From: CALVGQ01 sp964368495
Lineage (GTDB): Bacteria; Bacillota_I; Bacilli_A; Erysipelotrichales; Erysipelotrichaceae
Direction of reading: 5' to 3'
NCBI GenBank assembly: GCA_964368495.1
Contig: CAYJAJ010000018.1
Coordinates: 1-29,298 of the forward strand
Length of the DNA: 29,298 nucleotides
Shown here: piece after piece, positions 1-6,862 of the stretch
Position numbering within the stretch: the first letter of the stretch is position 1
Layout of the letters: the number at the start of each line of letters is the position of its first letter
Made by a program: the position numbers and the translations under genes
Notes under the pieces: model-generated
Database searches by the model: none
What the model saw: only the letters and a program-made list of their open reading frames with translations
What the model was told of the DNA's origin: nothing

Positions 1-11
1 GGGATTAAGTA

Positions 12-971
12 ATGCAAAAATTTGAACGCGCCAATTTTGAAGTAAAAGAGTATGTCGAATCAGAACATTATGGGAAGTTCGTAATTGAACCTCTTGAAAG
101 AGGCTTTGGAACTACAATTGGTAATGCACTAAGACGTGTTTTACTCTCCTCTTTACCAGGAGCTGCGGTTTATTCAATTAAGATTGATGGAGTTTTCCAT
201 GAGTTTACAGCTATTCCAGGAGTGGAAGAAGATGTAACAATGATGATTTTAAACATTAAAAACTTAATTATGAAAATTGACAATGATGAAATTTATACTT
301 TAAGAATTTCTGCAAAAGGACCAATGACGGTTACTGCTGGGGATATTATTTGCCCAACAGGTGTTGAAATTTTAAATACAGATTTAGTTATTGCCCAATT
401 AGAAGATGGTGCAACTTTAGAGATGGAACTAAAAGCACGCAATGGTCGTGGTTATATGAGTGCTGATGCAAATAAGGCATTTTACCAAGGATCATCTCAA
501 GGTATAGGAACTATTTACACAGATTCAATTTACACGCCAATCGATCGTATTTCTTATGATGTTGAGCCTGCTCGTGTAGGGCAAGATGCTCGTTATGATC
601 GTGTAATATTTGAAATCTGGACAAACGGATCTATTACACCTCAAATGTCATTAGCATTGGGTTCTAAAATTTTAATTGACCATTTAGACCTATTAACAAC
701 TGTTCATGAACAAGTTGCTGATATGGAATCATGCATGAAAGATGCAAATGGAGAAGTTGTAAATAAAGGACTTGTAATGATGATTGAAGATTTAGATTTA
801 TCAGTACGCTCATACAATTGTTTAAAACGTGCTGGTATTCAAACCGTTGAAGAATTAACTCAAAAAACTGAAGATGAAATGATGAGAGTTCGTAATTTAG
901 GTAAAAAATCATTAAAAGAAGTTAAAGATAAAATCTATGAACTTGGACTTAACTTCAAATCATTTGAATAA
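12..971 (+). CDS. rpoA: RNA polymerase alpha subunit
   Basis: Alpha subunit of DNA-directed RNA polymerase; its dimer nucleates assembly of beta and beta', and its C-terminal domain contacts UP elements and activators. The 319 residues match the usual Firmicute length. The N-terminal assembly domain (about 1-230) carries the conserved stretch GFGTTIGNALRRVLLSS near residue 32. The C-terminal helix-hairpin-helix domain (about 245-319) carries the pattern LDLSVRSYNCLKRAGI followed by RNLGKKSLKEVKDK. The ATG lies 11 bases from the window edge, so its full ribosome site is not visible. It is followed 20 bases later by rplQ, the standard end of the large ribosomal-protein operon, so transcription surely begins outside the window. 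Identification is essentially certain. Confidence 0.98.
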   Translation: MQKFERANFEVKEYVESEHYGKFVIEPLERGFGTTIGNALRRVLLSSLPGAAVYSIKIDGVFHEFTAIPGVEEDVTMMILNIKNLIMKIDNDEIYTLRISAKGPMTVTAGDIICPTGVEILNTDLVIAQLEDGATLEMELKARNGRGYMSADANKAFYQGSSQGIGTIYTDSIYTPIDRISYDVEPARVGQDARYDRVIFEIWTNGSITPQMSLALGSKILIDHLDLLTTVHEQVADMESCMKDANGEVVNKGLVMMIEDLDLSVRSYNCLKRAGIQTVEELTQKTEDEMMRVRNLGKKSLKEVKDKIYELGLNFKSFE

Positions 972-991
972 GAATTAAGGAGGGAACACAT

Positions 992-1354
992 ATGTGGAAT
1001 CGTAAATTTGGTCGTACTGCTGATCATCGTAAAGCTATGCTTCGTAATATGGCAACAAGCGTAATACTACATGGTAAAATTGAAACAACTGAAATGAAGG
1101 CAAAAGATCTTCGTAGCGTTGTTGATGAATTAATTACTTTAGGTAAACGCGGAGACTTGCACGCTCGTCGTCAAGCAGCAGCATATATTCGTAACGTAGT
1201 AGCTGATGAAGCTTCTCAAAAAACAGTTTTACAAAAATTATTTGATGAAGTAGCGCCAAAATATGCAACTCGTAACGGAGGATATACTCGTGTTATTAAA
1301 ACTGGTAGCCGCCGTGGAGACAATGCACCAATGGCAATCATTGAATTAGTTTAA
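992..1354 (+). CDS. rplQ: 50S ribosomal protein L17
   Basis: Large-subunit ribosomal protein near the peptide exit tunnel. The 120-residue protein begins MWNRKFGRTADHRKAML, the family signature, and has the typical RNGGYTRVIKTGSRRGDNAPMAIIEL ending in two recognisable blocks. A strong AGGAGG at 979-984 precedes the ATG. It is the last gene of the ribosomal-protein operon here, closed by a hairpin terminator at 1362. In many Firmicutes the next genes are ecfA1-ecfA2-ecfT; they are absent here, and the next gene is an HD hydrolase with its own likely promoter. Confidence 0.98.
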   Translation: MWNRKFGRTADHRKAMLRNMATSVILHGKIETTEMKAKDLRSVVDELITLGKRGDLHARRQAAAYIRNVVADEASQKTVLQKLFDEVAPKYATRNGGYTRVIKTGSRRGDNAPMAIIELV

Positions 1355-1361
1355 TAAATAT

Positions 1362-1399
1362 AAAAAGTAGAATCAATTGTATTGAATTCTACTTTTTTT
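1362..1399 (+). terminator. Rho-independent terminator after rplQ
   Basis: AAAAAGTAGAATCAAT pairs with ATTGAATTCTACTTTTT (one bulged A) around a short loop, followed by a T-run. It closes the rpoA-rplQ transcript. Confidence 0.88.
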
Positions 1400-1417
1400 A
1401 AATTTTCATATTAAAAC

Positions 1418-1446
1418 TTATGCAGTTATATCTAATCAGATACAAT
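1418..1446 (+). promoter_or_regulatory. Possible promoter of the HD hydrolase gene
   Basis: TTATGC (1418-1423) and TACAAT (1441-1446) are 17 bases apart, between the rplQ terminator and the gene at 1497. The match is moderate. Confidence 0.35.
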
Positions 1447-1496
1447 TAAACAGAAATGAAAAGCGACAACTAGAAAAAGGTAGGTTAGAGAAAACA

Positions 1497-2030
1497 ATGG
1501 ATAAAATGAAAACATACACTGGGAAGGTATTTAGCCCTCTAGAGCCGACAATGCAAGATATAGATATTCATGATATTTCGCATGCTTTGTCTTTCATGAC
1601 AAGAGCAAATGGCCATGTGAGGACATTCTTTAGTGTTGCACAGCATTCGATTAACTGTTGTATTGAAGCGAAAGAACGTGGATATTCTACTCGTGTCCAA
1701 TTGGCATTACTCCTTCATGACGCAAGTGAGGCATACATCGCTGATATCATTCGACCAGTAAAAAAATACATGGAATCTTACTATAAAATTGAAGAAGTTT
1801 TACAAAATGTGATATATAATAAATATCTTTCATACGAACTTAGTGATGAAGAAAAAGAACAAATCAAATCTGTAGATGATGCTATGTTGGCATGGGAATT
1901 AGTAACATTAATGAATCATGATGTTTGTGATAACTTACCGCTAATCATGAGTAAACCAAGCTTTGATTTTAATTCATTTTTAGATATTGAAGAAGAGTAT
2001 TTAGGCATTTTTAAAGAATTAATAAAATAA
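1497..2030 (+). CDS. HD-domain hydrolase, YfbR-like
   Basis: A 177-residue cytosolic protein of the HD metal-dependent phosphohydrolase superfamily. The expected metal ligands are visible: H50 (VAQHS), H74-D75 (LLLHDASEAY) and a later Asp pair at 128-129 (SVDDAML). The ISHALSFMTRANGHVRTFFSVAQHS block is the pattern found in YfbR-like 5'-deoxynucleotidases and related phage and bacterial HD proteins, so nucleotide monophosphate hydrolysis is a reasonable inference, not shown. It stands alone between two terminators. The ribosome site is weak (AGGTAGG, about 15 bases upstream), and the next Met (codon 4) is an alternative start. Confidence 0.75.
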   Translation: MDKMKTYTGKVFSPLEPTMQDIDIHDISHALSFMTRANGHVRTFFSVAQHSINCCIEAKERGYSTRVQLALLLHDASEAYIADIIRPVKKYMESYYKIEEVLQNVIYNKYLSYELSDEEKEQIKSVDDAMLAWELVTLMNHDVCDNLPLIMSKPSFDFNSFLDIEEEYLGIFKELIK

Positions 2031-2055
2031 ACTGACATTTAGTAAATGTCAGTTT
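2029..2055. terminator. Bidirectional terminator between convergent genes
   Basis: A perfect 13-base inverted repeat, AAACTGACATTTA / TAAATGTCAGTTT, around a single G. The plus-strand gene stops at its left edge, and the last codons of the minus-strand araC-type gene run into its right edge. T-rich sequence follows in both directions. Confidence 0.85.
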
Positions 2056-2935
2056 ATTTATTATTTTTTATTTGTGATCTCCATTGATTAGGAGATAATC
2101 CAGTGGCATTTTTAAATGCTTTTGAAAAATGATTAGAACTAGAATAGCCTAGTTCATCAGAGATTGTCATAATTGAATGATATTTACCAACGAGGTATTC
2201 CTTGGCTTTTTGAATACGATAATCATTTAAAAATTGTTGTGGTGATTTTCCGAGGTGTTCTTTAAATAGTTTGTATAAATAAATCTCACTAATATTAAGA
2301 TCTTTAGCTAATTCACTTATTTTTATATTTTCTTTTATATTATTATGAATATAATGAGTAGCTTTAGAAATAATAGGGTTGCTTTTTTTAGTAGAAATAG
2401 CATTACTAATGTTTTTATAGCTGTCCTCTCCAGAGAGTCTTAACATATTTATCAAAATAATATTTAGTAAGTTATTAATAATTGAAAAATGACCAAAATG
2501 CTCATTAATCCCTTCATTATAAATAGATGTGTAAAAAGAATAGAGTTTACCATGGCTGTCGTAAAAAACAGTATCTGCAAAAATGTTTAGCATTAATTGA
2601 AGAAATTCCTCTTGTTTATCTAAATTATCAACTCTAAAGGCAATGAACATGAGTGCAGTAGGTTCCTCATCAGAAAGATGTGTAAATTGTATGCTATGGT
2701 TGGGTGGAAGATAAATTGAAGCATTTTTGTCGACTTCATGTGAAATATTATTTAATGTATAAGAAACTTTTCCATGAACTAAATAATATAGGCGGTGAAA
2801 ATTAGCGTAATCATTATTCTTGAAATCTTTAGAACTTGTTATAAAACCACAGGCATGTGGTACAAAACGATAAGTAGTTACTAAAGTATACAAATCATCA
2901 CAAACCAATTCTCGCTTAATGATTATATTAGGCAT
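2054..2935 (-). CDS. AraC-family transcriptional regulator
   Basis: One-component DNA-binding regulator. The first ~150 residues look like an AraC-type cupin sensor (HRLYYLVHGKVSYTLNN, then YLPPNHSIQF). The C-terminal ~100 residues form two helix-turn-helix motifs: IKISELAKDLNISEIYLYKLFKEHLGKSPQQFLNDYRIQKA, and IMTISDELGYSSSNHFSKAFKNATGLSPNQWR. I start it at the Met encoded at 2933-2935, because AAAGGA then sits 9 bases upstream. The in-frame Met at 2944 would leave that site only one base from the start. No sugar-uptake or catabolic gene lies beside it, so the effector and targets are unknown; the HD gene and darA are its only neighbours. Confidence 0.9.
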   Translation of the reverse strand: MPNIIIKRELVCDDLYTLVTTYRFVPHACGFITSSKDFKNNDYANFHRLYYLVHGKVSYTLNNISHEVDKNASIYLPPNHSIQFTHLSDEEPTALMFIAFRVDNLDKQEEFLQLMLNIFADTVFYDSHGKLYSFYTSIYNEGINEHFGHFSIINNLLNIILINMLRLSGEDSYKNISNAISTKKSNPIISKATHYIHNNIKENIKISELAKDLNISEIYLYKLFKEHLGKSPQQFLNDYRIQKAKEYLVGKYHSIMTISDELGYSSSNHFSKAFKNATGLSPNQWRSQIKNNK

Positions 2936-2961
2936 ATTTATCATTCCTTTCTTCTAGCAAT

Positions 2962-2990
2962 AGTATAACATATTTAGTAAAACTTTTAAA
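2962..2990 (-). promoter_or_regulatory. Promoter of the AraC-family gene
   Basis: On the minus strand TGTTATACT gives an extended -10 (hexamer TATACT at 2962-2967), with TTTAAA 17 bases upstream as a weak -35. The TG element compensates for the poor -35. Confidence 0.5.
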
Positions 2991-3065
2991 AACATTTATG
3001 TAAACACTTACAATTAATAGCGAAATTTGTTGTGCAATGAATAATAACTGTAAAAATAGATGTTT

Positions 3066-3095
3066 TTGTCAAAAAAATAATTACTTTGATATGAT
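3066..3095 (+). promoter_or_regulatory. Promoter of darA
   Basis: TTGTCA (3066-3071) and TATGAT (3090-3095) are 18 bases apart, with an extended TG at 3087-3088. A second candidate, TTGCAT (3113-3118) with TAATAT (3136-3141) at 17 bases, lies closer to the gene; both may act. Confidence 0.5.
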
Positions 3096-3170
3096 GCTAT
3101 TGGATGAAGTCTTTGCATTTTCCTTTAAAATTGTGTAATATAATATTAATAAATAAAGGAGGTATTGGTT

Positions 3171-3494
3171 ATGAAACTAATCTTAGCTATAGTTTCAAAT
3201 GATGATAGTTCTAGTGTTTCATCAGCATTGACAAAGAATGGTTTTTCAGTAACACGTTTGGCAACAACAGGTGGTTTTTTAAGAGCAGGGAATACAACAA
3301 TAATAGTTGGAACCGAGGATGAGAAAGTTGAAAAATGTATTGAAACTATCGGTAGCGAGAGCAAGCGACGTACAGAAATTGTACCATCAACTGCTTCATA
3401 TGATATTGGACGTTATGCATCTTTTCCGGTTGAGGTTCAAGTCGGAGGGGCAACAATTTTTGTATTAGATGTTGCGCAATTCTCAAAATTATAA
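3171..3494 (+). CDS. darA: Cyclic-di-AMP receptor, PII-like (DarA/PstA family, YaaQ)
   Basis: A 107-residue PII-like trimeric signalling protein that binds cyclic-di-AMP in the cytosol; its downstream partner is still unclear in the family. The core matches the family closely: MKLILAIVSNDDSSSVSSALTK, the T-loop block RLATTGGFLRAGNTT, and the end GGATIFVLDVAQF. I start at the ATG at 3171, because AAAGGAGG at 3155-3162 is 8 bases upstream. A TTG two codons earlier is in frame but badly placed. In Bacillus darA lies directly downstream of tmk; here it is a single-gene unit with its own promoter and terminator about 10 kb from tmk. Confidence 0.92.
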   Translation: MKLILAIVSNDDSSSVSSALTKNGFSVTRLATTGGFLRAGNTTIIVGTEDEKVEKCIETIGSESKRRTEIVPSTASYDIGRYASFPVEVQVGGATIFVLDVAQFSKL

Positions 3495-3497
3495 TTA

Positions 3498-3526
3498 TAA
3501 AAAAACTGCAAACGCAGTTTTTTATT
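3498..3526 (+). terminator. Terminator after darA
   Basis: AAAAAACTGC / GCAGTTTTTT around the loop AAAC, ending in a T-run. Confidence 0.88.
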
Positions 3527-3529
3527 TGG

Positions 3530-3600
3530 AAATCATCATTAACTTGCAGTATAGCTATAACTATATCCAAAAATCTTTCTTGCAAAAAAAATGATGATTT
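3530..3600. repeat. Long inverted-repeat element in a gene-free gap
   Basis: AAATCATCATT (3530-3540) is the exact reverse complement of AATGATGATTT (3590-3600). Inside it TTGCA (3544-3548) can pair with TGCAA (3581-3585), and there is a TATAGCTATA palindrome at 3550-3559. The whole could fold into one ~71-base hairpin. It has no T-run and sits beyond the darA terminator. Function unknown: a small RNA, a decayed mobile repeat or chance in AT-rich DNA are all open. The rest of the 457-base gap 3495-3951 holds only the remnant at 3742 and the promoter at 3851. Confidence 0.35.
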
Positions 3601-3741
3601 TTCAGTTATAAACCCCGTGTAAAATCAATCAACGCTTTTGATATATCTTTTTTTATCTTTATACGAAAATGAAAAGAACTATCATTACAATGATAAGCTC
3701 ACAAATGCAAATTAATTAAGTTCATTGTATAAGAAAAAAAC

Positions 3742-3834
3742 TCATCTTATAAATATATTTAAGTCATTGTAATTATAATAAATACGTCCAAAGTTTAAAT
3801 TATCAATTTCATCTTGAGTTAATTTTCTTTTCAT
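3742..3834 (-). pseudogene. Possible 30-codon gene remnant
   Basis: On the minus strand an open frame starts with ATG and ends at TGA after 30 codons. Its product begins MKRKLTQDEIDNLNFGRIYY and continues NYNDLNIFIR. This resembles the opening of small domains with the pattern (Y)xNPxDxxIFVPKR, as in DUF5808-type proteins, but the expected continuation after IF is missing and no frame restores it clearly. No ribosome site precedes the ATG. I read it as a decayed fragment or a chance frame; the resemblance is from memory. Confidence 0.3.
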
Positions 3835-3850
3835 AACTGTCTACTATATC

Positions 3851-3879
3851 TTAAATAGTAACCATAAATTAGATATAAT
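3851..3879 (+). promoter_or_regulatory. Likely promoter of the ArsC-like/ECF operon
   Basis: TTAAAT (3851-3856) and a perfect TATAAT (3874-3879) are 17 bases apart. This gives a leader of about 65 bases before the ATG at 3952. Confidence 0.5.
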
Positions 3880-3951
3880 ACAAGACCTAGCAGTTGAAGG
3901 AGTGATAAGGTTGTGATAAGCTAAAAGAGTTATTTATATAGGAGGGAAGTT

Positions 3952-4320
3952 ATGAATGTATTAATTTGGTACCCAAAATGCAGCACATGCCAAAATGCTA
4001 AAAAAATATTAGAAGAACTTGACTTACAGTTTAACTTAAGAGACATTAAAGAGGAACGTTTAAATGAATCAGAATTAAGAGAACTAATCACTAAAAGTAA
4101 GTTAGATATTAAAAAATTTTTTAATACTTCTGGTCTTAAATACAAAGAATTAGGGTTGAAAGATAAGTTACCTAATTACTGCGAAGAAGAGAAAATAGCA
4201 TTGCTTGCGAGTGATGGGATGTTAGTGAAAAGGCCAATATTGGTTTATGATGGAAAAGTAATTGTTGGTAAAAAAGAAAATGAATATAGAGCATTAATAG
4301 GTTCACAGGAGGGAAAATGA
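3952..4320 (+). CDS. ArsC/Spx-family thioredoxin-fold protein
   Basis: A 122-residue member of the arsenate reductase (ArsC)/Spx/YffB thioredoxin-fold family. It starts with MNVLIWYPKCSTCQNAKK, giving a redox CxxC at C10/C13, and carries the conserved VKRPILVYD with the arginine-proline of the family. Length and motif resemble the uncharacterised YusI/YffB branch more than the ArsC of an ars operon, and no arsenic gene is nearby. It is probably a thiol-redox protein or Spx-like regulator. AGGAGG sits at 3942-3947. Its TGA overlaps the next gene's ATG (ATGA, 4317-4320), so translation with the ECF S component is probably coupled. True arsenate reduction is doubtful. Confidence 0.85.
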   Translation: MNVLIWYPKCSTCQNAKKILEELDLQFNLRDIKEERLNESELRELITKSKLDIKKFFNTSGLKYKELGLKDKLPNYCEEEKIALLASDGMLVKRPILVYDGKVIVGKKENEYRALIGSQEGK

Positions 4321-4883
4321 ATAATTCAACAAAAAAAATTGCGTTCATTGCCATATTTGCAGCTGTGAACTTTGTGGTGTTCACCTATGGCAAAATTGAT
4401 ATTCCTTTGGCAGCAGGGGATATGATTGCGATTCACATAGCCAATGCAATTGTAGTGGTTTCTGCATTGTTACTAGGCCCAGTTGAGGGTGCACTTGCAG
4501 GAGCGATTGGACTGAGCATAGCAGATGTGTTTGATCCTAGATATATTATTTATGCACCGATGACTTTTTTTCTCAAATTCATGATTGGATATATTTCGGG
4601 TAGAACTGCAAAAATGTTGAAACTAAAAGATAAAGCAAATAAAAAGGATATTATAAGAATATCCACAATAAGTGCCATGTCTGGTTTAGGATTCAATGTA
4701 GTAGCTTATCCATTAGTGCGTTATTTTTATTTCAATTATATTTTACAAGTTGGATCAGAGGCTTCAGCTATATTTTCAGCAATAGTAAGCAGTGTGACTT
4801 TGCTAAATACAGTTATTTGCGTAATTGTAGCTGTTGCGTTATATAACTTACTTAAAAAACCATTTAGTAACATATATAGATAG
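4317..4883 (+). CDS. ECF transporter S component (substrate unknown)
   Basis: A 188-residue integral membrane protein with about five to six hydrophobic segments. Early features typical of ECF substrate-binding subunits are IAFIAIFAAVNFVVF, the GDMIAIHIANAIVVVSALLLGP block and GALAGAIGLSIADVFDPRYIIYAP. It would bind a vitamin or similar micronutrient and work with EcfA, EcfA' and EcfT, none of which are encoded in the window, so a shared (group II) module is likely. The substrate cannot be read: there is no riboswitch and the neighbours are uninformative. It is translationally coupled to the ArsC-like gene upstream and followed closely by a 34-residue membrane protein. Confidence 0.85.
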   Translation: MNNSTKKIAFIAIFAAVNFVVFTYGKIDIPLAAGDMIAIHIANAIVVVSALLLGPVEGALAGAIGLSIADVFDPRYIIYAPMTFFLKFMIGYISGRTAKMLKLKDKANKKDIIRISTISAMSGLGFNVVAYPLVRYFYFNYILQVGSEASAIFSAIVSSVTLLNTVICVIVAVALYNLLKKPFSNIYR

Positions 4884-4915
4884 ATGAATGATTTAATCTA
4901 CAGGAGGAAATGAAA

Positions 4916-5020
4916 ATGGAAGACAATAGTTTACTTAAAACTTTATTCAAGTTTATGGGAGCCGTATTTTTTTTATACTGTGTAGGATATGTAATTGGAC
5001 AAGCAATAGCGTATCTTTAA
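4916..5020 (+). CDS. Small single-span membrane protein (34 residues)
   Basis: A short gene outside ordinary ORF length cut-offs. It reads MEDNSLLKTLFKFMGAVFFL, then YCVGYVIGQAIAYL and TAA. A charged N-terminus is followed by one hydrophobic span (about 12-34). AGGAGG at 4902-4907 is 8 bases from the ATG, as good as any site in the window. A second ATG at 4910 is too close to it and is not favoured. It is 32 bases downstream of the ECF S component and immediately before a terminator, so it belongs to that operon. I do not recognise the family. It could be an accessory subunit of the transporter, but that is only inferred from position. Confidence 0.72.
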   Translation: MEDNSLLKTLFKFMGAVFFLYCVGYVIGQAIAYL

Positions 5021-5034
5021 ACTAAGAAGCAACT

Positions 5035-5065
5035 AGGGTAGAAAATTAAATTTTCTACCCTTTAA
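5035..5065. terminator. Bidirectional terminator between convergent genes
   Basis: AGGGTAGAAAAT / ATTTTCTACCCT, a perfect 12-base stem with the loop TAA, followed by a T-rich tract. It ends the ECF operon and, on the other strand, the peptidoglycan-binding gene. Confidence 0.88.
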
Positions 5066-5066
5066 T

Positions 5067-5552
5067 TTACTTTACTTGTGGTTGATCGATGATACGGTTC
5101 CATGTTTTATTTCCAAGTAACCCATCAACACTTAGATTTTCATTTGCCTGAAATAACATCACTTCATTGTAGGTATTAGCTCCATAAATACCATCTTCTT
5201 TTAGTGGTATTATTGGGCGTAAAACGTCATTTAAATACATCTGAAATTTTTGTACAGCCAATCCTGTGCTTCCTTGCTGAAGCGGTGTAGATGAACTTTC
5301 GTTTGAAAGAGGAACATTCATTGCCTTGAACTCAGTAATTAAACTATCCCAAGTATCAGAACCAATAATTCCATCCATTTTTAAAGAGAAAAGTCCTTGA
5401 AACACTGTTACAGCTCTTTTTGTGTTGGAACCAAAAATTCCATCAACCTGTAATAAAGGAATCATTGGATACTGAGTGCGAATAATATTAATATAAGATT
5501 GTATTTTTTTTACATCGATACCTTGGCTTCCTTGTTGAATTGTATACGTCAT
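5067..5552 (-). CDS. Protein with two peptidoglycan-binding domains
   Basis: 161 residues made almost wholly of two PG_binding_1-type repeats (about 6-73 and 91-155), each with a VDGIFGxxTxxAVxxFQ-like core: VDGIFGSNTKRAVTVFQ in the first, EDGIYGANTYNEVMLFQ in the second, each closed by a DGxxGxxTW motif. A Ser/Thr/Pro linker (80-90) joins them. There is no catalytic domain and no signal peptide, which is odd for a wall-binding protein. I start at the ATG at 5550-5552; the in-frame GTG three codons upstream abuts the AAAGG ribosome site. It may be exported by a non-classical route, work on lysis, or be a remnant of a longer hydrolase. Confidence 0.82.
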   Translation of the reverse strand: MTYTIQQGSQGIDVKKIQSYINIIRTQYPMIPLLQVDGIFGSNTKRAVTVFQGLFSLKMDGIIGSDTWDSLITEFKAMNVPLSNESSSTPLQQGSTGLAVQKFQMYLNDVLRPIIPLKEDGIYGANTYNEVMLFQANENLSVDGLLGNKTWNRIIDQPQVK

Positions 5553-5662
5553 AATAATCACCCTTTCTGATAATAGTTTATGGTTGAAAGGAATTATGAT
5601 ATAGGCAAATAGAGGTGACTAAATGAAAGAAGTATTTTATTTTTTGTGGTAAGAATTTAAAA

Positions 5663-5691
5663 AAGCTACAAGAAACAAGTTCTCGTAGCTT
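5663..5691 (-). terminator. Terminator after the CAP-domain gene
   Basis: Minus-strand stem AAGCTACGAGAA / TTCTTGTAGCTT (one mismatch) followed by TTTTTT. It lies just past the stop of the gene at 5695. Confidence 0.8.
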
Positions 5692-5694
5692 AGC

Positions 5695-6705
5695 TTAATT
5701 ATAGACGATTGCCGCCCACATACTACCGCTATATCCAATCGCAATATAGGTTCCAGTAGCTCTCATCAAAATGTCACGATGCCCAGGTGAACCCATCCAC
5801 CAGTCAAGTTTATCTTGTACTGTGGTACCTGAATAAGTTAATACTTCATAAGGAGATGAATAAGTAACACCATATTCATCAAAAGCAGTTTTATAATGTT
5901 GTCCATCTGGTCTAGTGTGAGATACATAGCCACTTGCTTCACTAGCTCTTACTCCAATTGCCTTTTGTGCATTTTCACTGCCTAAAATCAATGGAGATAG
6001 TCCTCTTTCTGAACGTTCGCTATTAATTAGATCCAACATATCATTAATCAAGTTAGCATCTGTTCCATAATATGCAGAGGCATTAATTTCTTCTTTCACT
6101 GTCACTTTTAATTCCGTTGTTGCAGTATTTCCACTTGCATCTTTAGCATAGTAATATACAGTATAATCACCTGGTGTTGTATTATCTAAGCTTGATGTTT
6201 CAGCGTATACGCTAGCTAAGTCATTCATTGAATTATCAGAAGTGTTTTTAATCCACTCATATGGATTAAGTTCTTCTTCAAAATCTAATTGAATAGCAGA
6301 ATACTTTAAAGTAATTTCTGGCTTCGTAGTATCAACAACGTTAAATATTACGTGGGTGCTAATTGTGTTTTCTGCTAATAAAGTTGAACTTAATGGTTTT
6401 AGTTTTAAAGACATATGTATTTGTCCAGTAGTAGTACCTAACTGCGTGATATCTAAACCATCAATTGTAATTTCACTGTTTACAATATCAATCTCATCCT
6501 TTATTGATTGATCTTGTTGGATATCGATGCTTGAGTCTATCAGCTGCTCTTTAATGGAATAAATGGCATTTACATCATTAATTTCGACAGTAAGTTCGAT
6601 TAAATCATCTGTAGTTTCTGTTGCATGTGCGTTGTAAGTTGTACTTTGTAATGTAAATAAACTTATAAAACAACATAGAAATGCTTTAGTTAAAGTGTTT
6701 TTCAT
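5695..6705 (-). CDS. Secreted CAP-domain (SCP/PR-1-like) protein
   Basis: A 336-residue exported protein. The first 28 residues are a signal peptide (MKNTLTKAFLCCFISLFTLQ, then cleavage likely after AHA). Residues ~30-125 are an acidic region of unknown fold. About 130-208 look like an Ig-like repeat (PGDYTVYYYAKDASGNTATTELKVTV). About 215-336 are a CAP domain: LINDMLDLINSERSERGLSPL, the SHTRPDGQHY block, and WWMGSPGHRDILMRATGTYIAIGY. Bacterial CAP proteins are cell-surface proteins of mostly unknown biochemical role. There is no LPXTG or wall-binding repeat, so it is probably released. AAGGAGG precedes the ATG and a good promoter lies at 6746-6774. It follows the peptidoglycan-binding gene's strand but is separated by a terminator. 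Confidence 0.9.
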   Translation of the reverse strand: MKNTLTKAFLCCFISLFTLQSTTYNAHATETTDDLIELTVEINDVNAIYSIKEQLIDSSIDIQQDQSIKDEIDIVNSEITIDGLDITQLGTTTGQIHMSLKLKPLSSTLLAENTISTHVIFNVVDTTKPEITLKYSAIQLDFEEELNPYEWIKNTSDNSMNDLASVYAETSSLDNTTPGDYTVYYYAKDASGNTATTELKVTVKEEINASAYYGTDANLINDMLDLINSERSERGLSPLILGSENAQKAIGVRASEASGYVSHTRPDGQHYKTAFDEYGVTYSSPYEVLTYSGTTVQDKLDWWMGSPGHRDILMRATGTYIAIGYSGSMWAAIVYN

Positions 6706-6745
6706 TTTATTACCTCCTTGGCTACAACATTGATTATTTTACACG

Positions 6746-6774
6746 AAAATAACTAATAATTCAAATTTTGACAA
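6746..6774 (-). promoter_or_regulatory. Promoter of the CAP-domain gene
   Basis: On the minus strand TTGTCA (6769-6774) and TATTTT (6746-6751) are 17 bases apart, about 40 bases before the ATG. Confidence 0.6.
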
Positions 6775-6806
6775 AAATTCCCCTGTAATCCAACCAATAA
6801 AAACTA

Positions 6807-6834
6807 AAATAACCCATAAAATAAAGGGTTATTT
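6807..6834 (-). terminator. Terminator after the lipoprotein gene
   Basis: AAATAACCC / GGGTTATTT around a 10-base AT loop, followed on the minus strand by a T-rich tract. Confidence 0.7.
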
Positions 6835-6862
6835 ATAGTATATGAAAGTTTTGGGAAAATAG

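Noticed and set aside
664..912. Minus-strand frame inside rpoA and similar frames inside rarA, metG and others
   Set aside because: They lie antisense to well-identified genes, lack ribosome sites and show no family signature.
3660..3705. TATCATT / AATGATA inverted repeat resembling a Fur box
   Set aside because: Half-sites face the opposite way to TGATAAT...ATTATCA, and no promoter or gene is placed to use it.
5623..5649. Eight-codon frame after an AGGTG site on the plus strand
   Set aside because: Too short to judge and not preceded by a promoter; no downstream gene on that strand for it to act as a leader peptide.
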